Shown one piece after another: positions 1 to 7,212 of a DNA stretch of 14,389 bases. The stretch is from an uncultured Eubacteriales bacterium. Lineage in GTDB: Bacteria; Bacillota; Clostridia; UMGS1810. The notes beneath the pieces are model-generated. The model was not told where the DNA came from. It did no database searches and was given only the letters and a program-made list of their open reading frames with translations. The DNA lies in assembly GCA_902493665.1 (NCBI GenBank), contig CABUQL010000009.1, positions 1 to 14,389 of the forward strand, in the 5' to 3' direction. The position numbers were made by a program, and so were the translations under genes. Within the stretch, counting starts at the first letter, position 1, and every line of letters starts with the position of its first letter.

Positions 1-1944
1 GTAAAATCGCTCGAAAAATCGGGGATTGTTAAGTTAACGCAGAAAGAAACGGAAAATATCAGGGAAAAAACAGTAAAATATGCGTCGCTCATCATTGAAA
101 GAAGCGAAGCATACGCTATAATAGAAAAAATTGAAAGACGTATGCCTGCGCGCGCAAGGCTGCTTGAATTGCTTTGCGAAAACGACAGGATAATGGTCAG
201 CGAGCTTTTGGAGGTTGCAAATACGTCGCTCGAAACTCTTAAGGCGGTTTCGGAATATGTAAGCATTACCGAAGAATCGTCCGACGCGCCGTTGTTTTAT
301 GAAGAAGAATTTGAAGATATTAATGACAGCAAGCTTACAAACGAACAAAAAAATGCGTCCGACGCTATAAAAAACGGCGGCGACGGCGATGTTTTTTTGA
401 TACACGGCGTTACGGGAAGCGGAAAAACGAGAATTTATCTGGATGTTATCGAGGACGCTTTGAAAAAAGGCAAACAGGCAATTTTTCTTGTGCCCGAAAT
501 TTCGCTTACTCCCCAGATGATAAAACAAGTTACCGAAAGATTCGGAAAAAACGTTGCGCTTATGCATTCAAGGCTTACAATGCGTCAGCGTTACAACGAA
601 TGGCAGAGAATGAAAAAAGGCGAGGCAAATATCGTTGTCGGCGCAAGGTCAGCGGTTTTTGCGCCATTTGAAAACCTCGGTATTATTATCTGCGACGAGG
701 AGCACGAAAGCTCTTATAAGTCGGAAACAAGCCCGAGATATAACACAACCGAGATTGCAAGATTCCGCATAAAACACGAAAACGCACGCCTTGTTTTAGG
801 CAGTGCAACACCGCTTACCGAAAGTTACTATAATGCAAAGTGCGGAAAATATAAGCTTATTGAGCTTAAAAACAGAATTAACAAAAATAGTCTTCCGTCC
901 TGCGAAATTGTCGATATGCGAAAGGAAATGGAAAACGGCAACAGGTCGATTTTCAGCGAAAGACTCAAAGAAGAAATAAAGAAAAATCTTGACGATAAAA
1001 AACAAACGATACTTTTTCTTAACAAGCGCGGATATTCAAGCTTTGTTTCGTGCCGAAGCTGCGGTTTTGTGCCGAAGTGTCCGAATTGCAACATATCGCT
1101 CACTTATCATAAAGCGGGCGATTATCTGGTGTGCCACTACTGCGACTACCGCCATGAAAACTACAGCGAGTGTCCAAAATGCTCAAGCAAATATATAAAA
1201 CATTTCGGAATAGGTACGCAAAAAGTTTACGACGAAATAAAAAAGCTTTTCCCCAATGCGTCGGTTATAAGAATGGACGCCGACACAACTGTCGGAAGAG
1301 GAAGCCATGAAATGATACTTAAAAAATTTTCCGAAGAAAAAACAGATGTTCTTATCGGAACTCAGATGATAGCAAAAGGACTCGATTTTCCGTTTGTTAC
1401 GCTTGTGGGAATTCTTTCGGCGGATATGAGTCTTAATTTTGATGATTTTCGCAGCGGCGAAAAAACGTTTTCGCTTATCACCCAGGTTGCCGGAAGAGCA
1501 GGTCGGAGCAAAGATGCGGGCAGAGCAATAATTCAGACGTATTATCCCGATGATGAAATACTTGTAATGAGCAAAAACCAGGATTACAAAAGCTTTTACG
1601 AAAGCGAAATTGAAACAAGAAAAAACATGGTTTATCCGCCTTTTTGCGAGATGATTAACATAACATCCGTTTCGCAAAATGACAAAAAAGCGTGCGATGC
1701 GCTCAAAAAACTCCGAAATGATTTCATTGCGCTTTTAAAAGATAACGGTTATAACGGATATATTAAAATTTACACTGTTTCAAAGTCGCCGATACATAAA
1801 ATAAACGGCAGATACAGATACAGGTTTATAATTAAATTAAGTTATAAAAAGAAGGCTTATGAGCTGCTGCACAAAGCAGTTGAAAACAATTATAACAAAG
1901 ATGTAAGCATTACAGTTGACACAAATCCCGTCAATATGTATTAG
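1..1944 (+). CDS. priA: Primosomal protein N' (PriA), replication restart helicase, 5'-truncated by window edge
   Basis: PriA is a 3'-5' superfamily 2 DNA helicase that recognises stalled or recombination-derived forks and starts replisome reloading. The reading frame is open from base 1; the Met at 142 is internal, so 647 residues are visible and roughly 85-160 N-terminal residues (DNA-binding part) lie outside, judging from usual lengths of about 730-805. In visible-residue numbering I see Walker A GVTGSGKT at 136-143, Walker B DEEH at 232-235, GSATP at 267-271, a two-zinc cysteine cluster with four CxxC pairs (C351/354, 360/363, 378/381, 391/394), the GTQMIAKGLDFP motif, and QVAGRAGR at 495-502. 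All catalytic motifs are intact. It is the first visible gene of the long + strand operon; its TAG stop overlaps the Shine-Dalgarno site of def. Identification is essentially certain. Confidence 0.97.
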   Translation, partial: VKSLEKSGIVKLTQKETENIREKTVKYASLIIERSEAYAIIEKIERRMPARARLLELLCENDRIMVSELLEVANTSLETLKAVSEYVSITEESSDAPLFYEEEFEDINDSKLTNEQKNASDAIKNGGDGDVFLIHGVTGSGKTRIYLDVIEDALKKGKQAIFLVPEISLTPQMIKQVTERFGKNVALMHSRLTMRQRYNEWQRMKKGEANIVVGARSAVFAPFENLGIIICDEEHESSYKSETSPRYNTTEIARFRIKHENARLVLGSATPLTESYYNAKCGKYKLIELKNRINKNSLPSCEIVDMRKEMENGNRSIFSERLKEEIKKNLDDKKQTILFLNKRGYSSFVSCRSCGFVPKCPNCNISLTYHKAGDYLVCHYCDYRHENYSECPKCSSKYIKHFGIGTQKVYDEIKKLFPNASVIRMDADTTVGRGSHEMILKKFSEEKTDVLIGTQMIAKGLDFPFVTLVGILSADMSLNFDDFRSGEKTFSLITQVAGRAGRSKDAGRAIIQTYYPDDEILVMSKNQDYKSFYESEIETRKNMVYPPFCEMINITSVSQNDKKACDALKKLRNDFIALLKDNGYNGYIKIYTVSKSPIHKINGRYRYRFIIKLSYKKKAYELLHKAVENNYNKDVSITVDTNPVNMY

Positions 1945-1957
1945 GAGGAAGTTTAAT

Positions 1958-2431
1958 ATGGCAATAAGAAATATCAGAAAAATAGGCGATGACCTTTTAA
2001 GAAAAAAAAGCAGAAAAATTGAGAAAATCGATGACAATATTTTAACGCTTTTAGATGATATGGCGCAGACTATGCAGAAAGCAAACGGCGTAGGTCTTGC
2101 CGCACCGCAGGTTGGGATTTTAAAAAGACTTGTTGTAATCGATGTCGGCGAGGGACTTATTGAACTTATAAATCCCGAAATCATAAAAACAGAAGGAACA
2201 CAGAAGAATTTTGAAGGATGCCTCAGCGTTCCCGATAAATGGGGCGAAGTTGAGCGTCCGGCAAAGGTATGGGTTAGGGCAACGGGCAGAGACGGAAAAG
2301 AACTTGAAATCGTGGGCGAGGAGCTTTTGGCAACTGCGCTTTGCCACGAAATCGACCATTTGGACGGCGTGCTTTTCGTCGACAAAGCGGAAAAAATAGT
2401 TAACCCAAGCGAGCTTGAAGACGGAGAATAA
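1958..2431 (+). CDS. def: Peptide deformylase, type 1
   Basis: This enzyme removes the formyl group from the N-terminal formyl-Met of nascent proteins, acting in the cytoplasm at the ribosome exit. The 157-residue protein has all three family motifs: GVGLAAPQ at 44-51, EGCLS at 86-90 (Cys88 a metal ligand) and HEIDH at 130-134 (two His metal ligands and the catalytic Glu). Length is typical. The ATG at 1958 is chosen because AGGAGG at 1943-1948 lies 9 bases upstream; an in-frame ATG at 1916 would overlap priA by 29 bases and add residues not expected in the family. The gap to priA is 13 bases. It precedes fmt, the enzyme that adds the formyl group to Met-tRNA, which is the usual pairing in bacteria. 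Confidence 0.97.
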   Translation: MAIRNIRKIGDDLLRKKSRKIEKIDDNILTLLDDMAQTMQKANGVGLAAPQVGILKRLVVIDVGEGLIELINPEIIKTEGTQKNFEGCLSVPDKWGEVERPAKVWVRATGRDGKELEIVGEELLATALCHEIDHLDGVLFVDKAEKIVNPSELEDGE

Positions 2432-2453
2432 CTTTTTTACGCATACAGGAACT

Positions 2454-2457
2454 GGAG
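2454..2457 (+). promoter_or_regulatory. Ribosome binding site fixing the TTG start of fmt
   Basis: GGAG lies 8 bases upstream of TTG at 2466. It is placed correctly for that codon and too far (17 bases) from the next in-frame ATG at 2475, so it decides the start. Confidence 0.7.
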
Positions 2458-2465
2458 ATGATTTT

Positions 2466-3401
2466 TTGAAAATAATGTTTATGGGAACACCTGAGTTTTC
2501 GATATCCACAATGGAGGCGCTTTTCGAAGAAGGCTACGATATAGACTGTGTTATTACGCAGCCCGACAAACCGAAAAACAGGGGACACAAAATGATGCAT
2601 CCGCCCGTTTACGAATTTGCCGAAAAACATGGCATAAAAATTTATCAGCCTGCAACACTAAAAAAAGACGATTTTGAAGAAATTTTAAACGCTCAAAATC
2701 CCGATATAATAATAGTTACGGCTTACGGAAAGATACTTCCCGAATACGTGCTTAAATTTCCCGAATACGGCTGCATAAACGTGCATGCGTCGCTTCTTCC
2801 CAAATACAGAGGTGCAGCGCCGATACAGCGTTCGATTATCGACGGCGAAACAAAAACGGGAATTACGATAATGTATATGGAAAAGGGTCTTGACACGGGT
2901 GATATGATATTAAAAGAAGAGTGTGACATAACAAGCGGTGACACTTACGAAACCCTTCACGATAAGCTTGCGCTTTTGGGCAAAAAAGCCGTTAAAAAAG
3001 CCATGAAGCAAATTGAAAAAGAAAAAGTCAGCGCTGAAAAACAGGATGATGAAAAAAGTTCATATGCACACACCATCGACAAAACAACCGCACTTATAGA
3101 TTGGAATAAAACGTCAAATGACGTGTATAATTTAATAAGAGGGTTGTATCCAGTGCCGAAAGCATTTACGCATTACAACTCAAAAATTGTGAAGATAACA
3201 AAAGCGGAGGTTGTAAATCTTACATCGGACGCAAAGTGCGGTCAGGTTGTAAAAACAGACAAAGATGCGTTTTACGTTGCGTGCAAAGACGGTACGGTGC
3301 TTAAAGTTACTAAAATTCAGCCCGAAGGAAAAAAAGAAATGAGCGTCCGCGATTATTTTGCAGGCAACAAAATTTTGCAGGGCGATGTTTTGGGAAGATA
3401 A
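2466..3401 (+). CDS. fmt: Methionyl-tRNA formyltransferase
   Basis: Fmt transfers a formyl group from 10-formyltetrahydrofolate to Met-tRNA(fMet), making the initiator tRNA. From the TTG start the protein is 311 residues, the usual size. The N-terminus reads MKIMFMGTPEF, which fits the family exactly. The catalytic triad is visible as Asn105 and His107 in NVHASLLPKYRGAAP and Asp143 in GLDTGD (equivalent to N106, H108 and D144 of the E. coli enzyme). The C-terminal half (about 205-311) is the tRNA-binding OB-like domain, including the IDW and VRDYFAG segments. An upstream in-frame ATG at 2415 would overlap the end of def and add 17 unconserved residues, so I reject it. The 34-base gap from def is the longest in the operon. 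Confidence 0.96.
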   Translation: MKIMFMGTPEFSISTMEALFEEGYDIDCVITQPDKPKNRGHKMMHPPVYEFAEKHGIKIYQPATLKKDDFEEILNAQNPDIIIVTAYGKILPEYVLKFPEYGCINVHASLLPKYRGAAPIQRSIIDGETKTGITIMYMEKGLDTGDMILKEECDITSGDTYETLHDKLALLGKKAVKKAMKQIEKEKVSAEKQDDEKSSYAHTIDKTTALIDWNKTSNDVYNLIRGLYPVPKAFTHYNSKIVKITKAEVVNLTSDAKCGQVVKTDKDAFYVACKDGTVLKVTKIQPEGKKEMSVRDYFAGNKILQGDVLGR

Positions 3402-3414
3402 AGGAGCGAAGGAC

Positions 3415-4095
3415 ATGTATCTTGATTCATATTATATTGTTTTGGTAATTCCGGCAATTCTTATAAGTATGTATGCTCAGTTTAAGGTGAGTTCCACATT
3501 TTCAAGGTATTCTAAAGTCGATAATTTAAGAGGATTTACCGCGCGCGATGTTGCGAGGTATATTCTTGACAGACACGGACTTTCTGACATACCGATTGAG
3601 AGAGTCGGCGGAAATCTTACCGACCACTACGACCCGAGGACTAACGTTATACGCCTTTCCGATTCGGTGTATTCTTCAAGAAGCATAGCGTCTATCGGAG
3701 TTGCGGCGCACGAGTGCGGCCATGCAATTCAGCATGCGGTATCGTACATTCCGCTAAATCTTCGAAACGCAATTTATCCCGTTGTAAACATTTCGTCAAC
3801 GGCGGCGGTTCCGCTTATAATACTCGGTTTTATTTTGGACAGTATCGGACTTATAAAAATCGGTATCATACTTTTTTCGGCGGTTGTTGTTTTTCAGCTT
3901 ATAACGCTTCCCGTTGAATTTAACGCAAGCCACAGGGCGGTTGAAATACTTGACGACAACGCATTTTTGTCGTCCGATGAAATTAAACCAGTAAAAAAAG
4001 TTTTGAGTGCGGCTGCAATGACATACGTTGCGTCTGTGCTTGTTTCGCTTGCACAGCTTTTAAGATTTATACTCATTGCAAGAAACAGGGATTAA
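3415..4095 (+). CDS. Membrane zinc metallopeptidase, YugP type (Zn-dependent neutral protease 2 family)
   Basis: The 226-residue protein carries HECGH (HExxH zinc-protease motif) at 99-103 and about four hydrophobic segments: 4-21, roughly 128-143, 145-167 and 200-222. The layout matches the B. subtilis YugP family of integral-membrane metallopeptidases; the EFNASHRAVEIL segment near 168-179 is the conserved region that may supply the third zinc ligand. Substrates are not known to me. The ATG at 3415 is preceded by AAGGAG (3401-3406) at 8 bases; an earlier in-frame ATG at 3358 overlaps fmt and lacks a site. It sits between fmt and rsmB, a position I associate with clostridial versions of this cluster; Bacillus has fmt directly followed by rsmB. 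The family call is confident, the role is not. A gene symbol is withheld because yugP is only a homolog name. Confidence 0.88.
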   Translation: MYLDSYYIVLVIPAILISMYAQFKVSSTFSRYSKVDNLRGFTARDVARYILDRHGLSDIPIERVGGNLTDHYDPRTNVIRLSDSVYSSRSIASIGVAAHECGHAIQHAVSYIPLNLRNAIYPVVNISSTAAVPLIILGFILDSIGLIKIGIILFSAVVVFQLITLPVEFNASHRAVEILDDNAFLSSDEIKPVKKVLSAAAMTYVASVLVSLAQLLRFILIARNRD

Positions 4096-4117
4096 AAACA
4101 TATATTTAGGAGAAAAA

Positions 4118-5422
4118 ATGCAAAACGCAAGAAAAACGGCACTCGATATTTTATGTGCAATAGAAAAAGACGGTGCTTTTATAAATATTGAATTAAAAAA
4201 AGTTTTAAACACAAACGATTTGCCCGATGTTGACAAAAGGTTTGTAACAGAGCTTGTGCACGGCGTTGTTAAGTACAAAATCAGACTTGATTATATTATC
4301 GGAAAATTTTCAAGTGTGAAACTTAAAAAGATTTCGCCGTACATTTTAAATGTTTTAAGACTTGGCATATATCAGCTTTGCTTCCTCGATAAAATTCCGC
4401 AAAGCGCAGCAATTAACGAATGCGTTAAACTTGCAAAACGCTATAACGTTAAAAGTGCGGGTTTTGTAAATGCTATTCTTCGAAACGTCACACGCAGCGA
4501 AATTTCATATCCGTCCGAAAAAAGTGAGTATTTATCGGTTTATTACTCATTTGAAAAGTGGATGGCAGATAAATTCATAAACGATTACGGCATATCTTTT
4601 GCAGAAAAACTTATGGAATCGCTAAATGAAAGACGAAATCTTACGATTCACTGCAACACGCTTAAAACGGACGCAAAATCACTTATTGAAGAACTTTCGG
4701 GAGAAGGGATTACGTGCAAAAAACACGGTTTTAACGAAAATATTATTGAAGTTTCGTCGCTCGGAAATGTTTTGTCGCTAAAATCCTTCAAAGACGGGAA
4801 TTTTTATGTGCAGGACGCCGCATCATCGCTTTGCGCTTATGCGCTTTCGCCGAAAGAAGGCGATTTTGTAATAGATGTCTGTGCGGCACCGGGCGGTAAA
4901 ACGTCTGTTTTGGCGCAGATTATGAAAAACAAAGGCAAAATTTTGGCTTTTGACATTTACGAACACAAACTTTCTTTAATGCAGGAAAATTTTAAAAGAC
5001 TTGGCATTACAATCGCAAAAACACTTCTTCACAACTCGGAAGAAACTTTGGAAGAATACAGGGACAAAGCAGACTGTGTGCTCGTAGACGCTCCGTGTTC
5101 GGGACTCGGAATTATATCCAGGAAGCCTGACATTAAGTATTCGCTTAAAAACGACGACATAAAAACCATTGCTGAAAAATCATATAAAATCCTTTGCGCA
5201 TCGTCGGAATATGTAAAAAAAGGCGGAACTCTCGTTTACAGTTTGTGTACGTTTACACCCGAAGAGGGCGAAGAAAATATTAAAAAATTCTTAAATTTTA
5301 ATAAAGAGTTTGAACTTGACAAAATAACGTGTTATAATAAACAAAACGACGGTATGATTACTGTTTTTCCAAACGAATGCAACGCGGACGGATTTTTTAT
5401 CTGCCGTATGAAAAGGAAATAA
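4118..5422 (+). CDS. rsmB: 16S rRNA (cytosine-967-C5)-methyltransferase RsmB (Sun/Fmu)
   Basis: RsmB uses S-adenosylmethionine to make m5C967 (E. coli numbering) in 16S rRNA. The 434-residue protein has an N-terminal NusB-like RNA-binding domain (about 1-130) and a C-terminal Rossmann methyltransferase. Motifs: SAM-binding CAAPGGKT at 255-262, motif IV DAPCSGLG with the release cysteine Cys327, and motif VI YSLCT with the nucleophile Cys377. These match C325 and C375 of the E. coli enzyme. The motif VI residue before the cysteine is Leu rather than the more usual Thr, which should be harmless. The ATG at 4118 follows AGGAG (4108-4112) at 5 bases; the alternative ATG at 4076 overlaps the previous gene. 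A promoter-like sequence lies inside its 3' end (5310-5338). Confidence 0.95.
   Translation: MQNARKTALDILCAIEKDGAFINIELKKVLNTNDLPDVDKRFVTELVHGVVKYKIRLDYIIGKFSSVKLKKISPYILNVLRLGIYQLCFLDKIPQSAAINECVKLAKRYNVKSAGFVNAILRNVTRSEISYPSEKSEYLSVYYSFEKWMADKFINDYGISFAEKLMESLNERRNLTIHCNTLKTDAKSLIEELSGEGITCKKHGFNENIIEVSSLGNVLSLKSFKDGNFYVQDAASSLCAYALSPKEGDFVIDVCAAPGGKTSVLAQIMKNKGKILAFDIYEHKLSLMQENFKRLGITIAKTLLHNSEETLEEYRDKADCVLVDAPCSGLGIISRKPDIKYSLKNDDIKTIAEKSYKILCASSEYVKKGGTLVYSLCTFTPEEGEENIKKFLNFNKEFELDKITCYNKQNDGMITVFPNECNADGFFICRMKRK
5310..5338 (+). promoter_or_regulatory. Candidate internal sigma-A promoter in the 3' end of rsmB
   Basis: TTGAAC (5310-5315) and a perfect TATAAT (5333-5338) are separated by exactly 17 bases. 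Transcription would begin near 5345 and give a leader of about 80 bases before rlmN. It could supply rlmN-prpC-prkC and downstream genes independently of the main promoter. The -35 matches consensus at 4 of 6 positions. It lies within codons of rsmB in an AT-rich genome, so a chance match is quite possible. Confidence 0.35.
5411..5417 (+). promoter_or_regulatory. Shine-Dalgarno-like site for rlmN next to the rsmB stop
   Basis: AAAAGGA ends 6 bases before the ACG at 5424 and overlaps the last codons of rsmB. There is no comparable site at proper distance from the TTG at 5472. It therefore argues for initiation at or close to 5424, probably coupled to rsmB termination at 5420-5422. Confidence 0.5.
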
Positions 5423-5423
5423 A

Positions 5424-6455
5424 ACGAAAATAAATTTAAAAGACTTAACGCTTGATGAACTTGAGGATTTTTTGAAATCGCTCGGAGAGAAAAAATTTCG
5501 TGCAAAACAGATTTTTTCTTGGCTCCACAAGGGAATTGCTTCTTTTGACGAAATGACGGATATTTCAAAAAGTTTACGGGAAAAATTAAGCGAAAAAAGC
5601 TTTATAAGCACACTTGAAATTGAAAAAAAGCTTGTTTCAAAAATTGACGGAACAACAAAATATTTGTTTAAACTTACCGACGGCGAAATGATTGAAAGCG
5701 TTGTTATGTTTTATAAACACGGAATAACGGTTTGCATTTCATCGCAGGTCGGATGCAGAATGGGGTGCAAATTCTGTGCGTCGACAATCGGCGGACTTGT
5801 AAGAAATCTGTCGGCCGGCGAGATACTCGACCAGGTCATTTTTGCACAGAAAGACATCGGAAAACGCATTTCAAACATCGTAATGATGGGAATAGGCGAA
5901 CCGCTCGACAATTACGATAACGTAGTTAAATTTTTGAAAAACGTTAACGACGAAAACGGAATTAATATCGGATACAGACACATATCCCTTTCAACGTGCG
6001 GAGTTGTAAAAAACATATATAAACTTATGGAACTTAATTATCCGATTACACTTTCGGTTTCGCTCCACGCACCTACAGACGAAAAACGCAGCAAAATAAT
6101 GCCGATTAATGCGGCATATAACATAGATGAACTTTTAAAGGCATGCAGAGAGTACATTTTAAAAACAAAAAGGCGCATAAGTTTTGAGTATTCAATTATC
6201 GAAGGGGTAAACGACAGCGATAATGACGCAGATGAGCTTGCCGCCGCACTTTCGGGCATGCTTTGCCACGTAAATTTAATTCCGGTAAACAAAGTTACCG
6301 AAACCGGTTTTAAAAAGCCTTCAAAACAGTGTATCGAAAGATTTGTAAAAAATCTTGAAAAACATAAAATTAACGTAACCGTAAGGCGCAGACTCGGAAG
6401 CGATATAAACGCTTCTTGCGGGCAACTTCGGCGCTCGGTTAAAAGAGGTGATTAA
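5424..6455 (+). CDS. rlmN: Dual-specificity 23S rRNA/tRNA adenine-C2 methyltransferase RlmN (radical SAM), apparent ACG start
   Basis: RlmN methylates C2 of A2503 in 23S rRNA and of A37 in some tRNAs. Numbering from 5424 (343 residues): radical-SAM cluster CxxxCxxC at C111, C115, C118 (in VGCRMGCKFC), GEP motif in MMGIGEPLDN, the conserved Cys104 in VCISS, and the methyl-carrying Cys332 in ASCGQL. The start is unusual. The first standard in-frame start is TTG at 5472 (327 residues), but the preceding 16 codons encode TKINLKDLTLDELEDF, which looks exactly like the conserved RlmN N-terminal helix if the ACG at 5424 is read as Met. I therefore give 5424 as most likely, with 5472 as the conservative alternative. 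The gap to rsmB would be 1 base. Function is secure; start confidence is about 0.6. Confidence 0.93.
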   Translation, partial: TKINLKDLTLDELEDFLKSLGEKKFRAKQIFSWLHKGIASFDEMTDISKSLREKLSEKSFISTLEIEKKLVSKIDGTTKYLFKLTDGEMIESVVMFYKHGITVCISSQVGCRMGCKFCASTIGGLVRNLSAGEILDQVIFAQKDIGKRISNIVMMGIGEPLDNYDNVVKFLKNVNDENGINIGYRHISLSTCGVVKNIYKLMELNYPITLSVSLHAPTDEKRSKIMPINAAYNIDELLKACREYILKTKRRISFEYSIIEGVNDSDNDADELAAALSGMLCHVNLIPVNKVTETGFKKPSKQCIERFVKNLEKHKINVTVRRRLGSDINASCGQLRRSVKRGD

Positions 6456-6457
6456 TA

Positions 6458-7195
6458 ATGGTTACGGCAGTATATTCCGATGTCGGGGCAGTAAGAAAAG
6501 TTAACGAAGATGCCTACTACATTTCGGAATTTGACGAAAACAACAATGGTTTTGTCATTGTAGCCGACGGTATGGGCGGTCACAACGGCGGAAAAACGGC
6601 AAGCAAAACAGCAATTGACATCATTGCAGGGCGCATTAAAACAAGTAATCTTAAAAAGCTTAGCGCCAGTCAGATTGAAAGTGTGCTTGTAAAAAGCATT
6701 GACGATGCAAACAGTGCTGTTTTGGGAAAAGCACTCTGTGATGAAAAATTAAGCGGAATGGGCACAACGGTTGTTATCTGCGTTGTGATTAATCAAAAGG
6801 CGTTTATTGCAAACGTCGGAGACAGCAGGCTTTATCTTGTGCGAAACGAAGAAATCAGCCAGATAACAAAAGACCATTCGGTTGTCCAGCAGCTTATCGA
6901 TATGGGAAAAATTACAAAATCGGAGGCGCAGCACCACCCGAACAAGAATCTTATTACACGTGCAGTCGGCTCTGATATTAAAACCGAGGCCGACATTTAT
7001 CTGTGTGATTTAAAAAAAGACGATATCATTTTGCTTTGCACCGACGGCCTTACAAATATGGTCGATGATTTAATGATTTTAGATTGCATAAATAAAAACG
7101 ATGATATTAACGAGGCGGTAAACATACTCGGAAAAACCGCCAACAATAACGGCGGATATGACAATATTACCGTCATTGCCCTTAAAATTGATTGA
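6458..7195 (+). CDS. prpC: PP2C-family Ser/Thr protein phosphatase PrpC (Stp)
   Basis: A cytoplasmic, metal-dependent (Mn2+/Mg2+) phosphatase that reverses phosphorylation by the adjacent kinase. The 245-residue protein is a single PP2C domain with the metal-binding acidic residues in place: VNEDAYY (Asp18), VADGMGGH (Asp37), LLCTDGL (Asp196) and YDNITV (Asp235). The GMGTT (100-104), NVGDSRLYLVR (119-129) and TKDHS (137-141) motifs are also intact. The ATG at 6458 is 2 bases after the rlmN stop; AGAGGTG (6444-6450) is 7 bases upstream. It precedes prkC by 17 bases, the standard kinase-phosphatase pair of Gram-positive bacteria. Confidence 0.96.
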   Translation: MVTAVYSDVGAVRKVNEDAYYISEFDENNNGFVIVADGMGGHNGGKTASKTAIDIIAGRIKTSNLKKLSASQIESVLVKSIDDANSAVLGKALCDEKLSGMGTTVVICVVINQKAFIANVGDSRLYLVRNEEISQITKDHSVVQQLIDMGKITKSEAQHHPNKNLITRAVGSDIKTEADIYLCDLKKDDIILLCTDGLTNMVDDLMILDCINKNDDINEAVNILGKTANNNGGYDNITVIALKID

Positions 7196-7212
7196 TGTGA
7201 GGTGTCTAACAT

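Noticed and set aside
34..567. 177-codon minus-strand reading frame opposite priA
   Set aside because: It lies wholly opposite conserved PriA coding sequence including Walker A, is rich in Phe/Lys/Arg as expected from complementing Lys/Glu codons, and matches no family I know.
1183..1677. 164-codon minus-strand reading frame opposite priA
   Set aside because: Overlaps the essential helicase motifs of PriA in full and has no recognisable domain.
5316..5338. Perfect TTGACA and perfect TATAAT in rsmB
   Set aside because: The spacer is only 11 bases, too short for sigma-A; the overlapping TTGAAC at 17 bases is the usable pairing and is reported instead.
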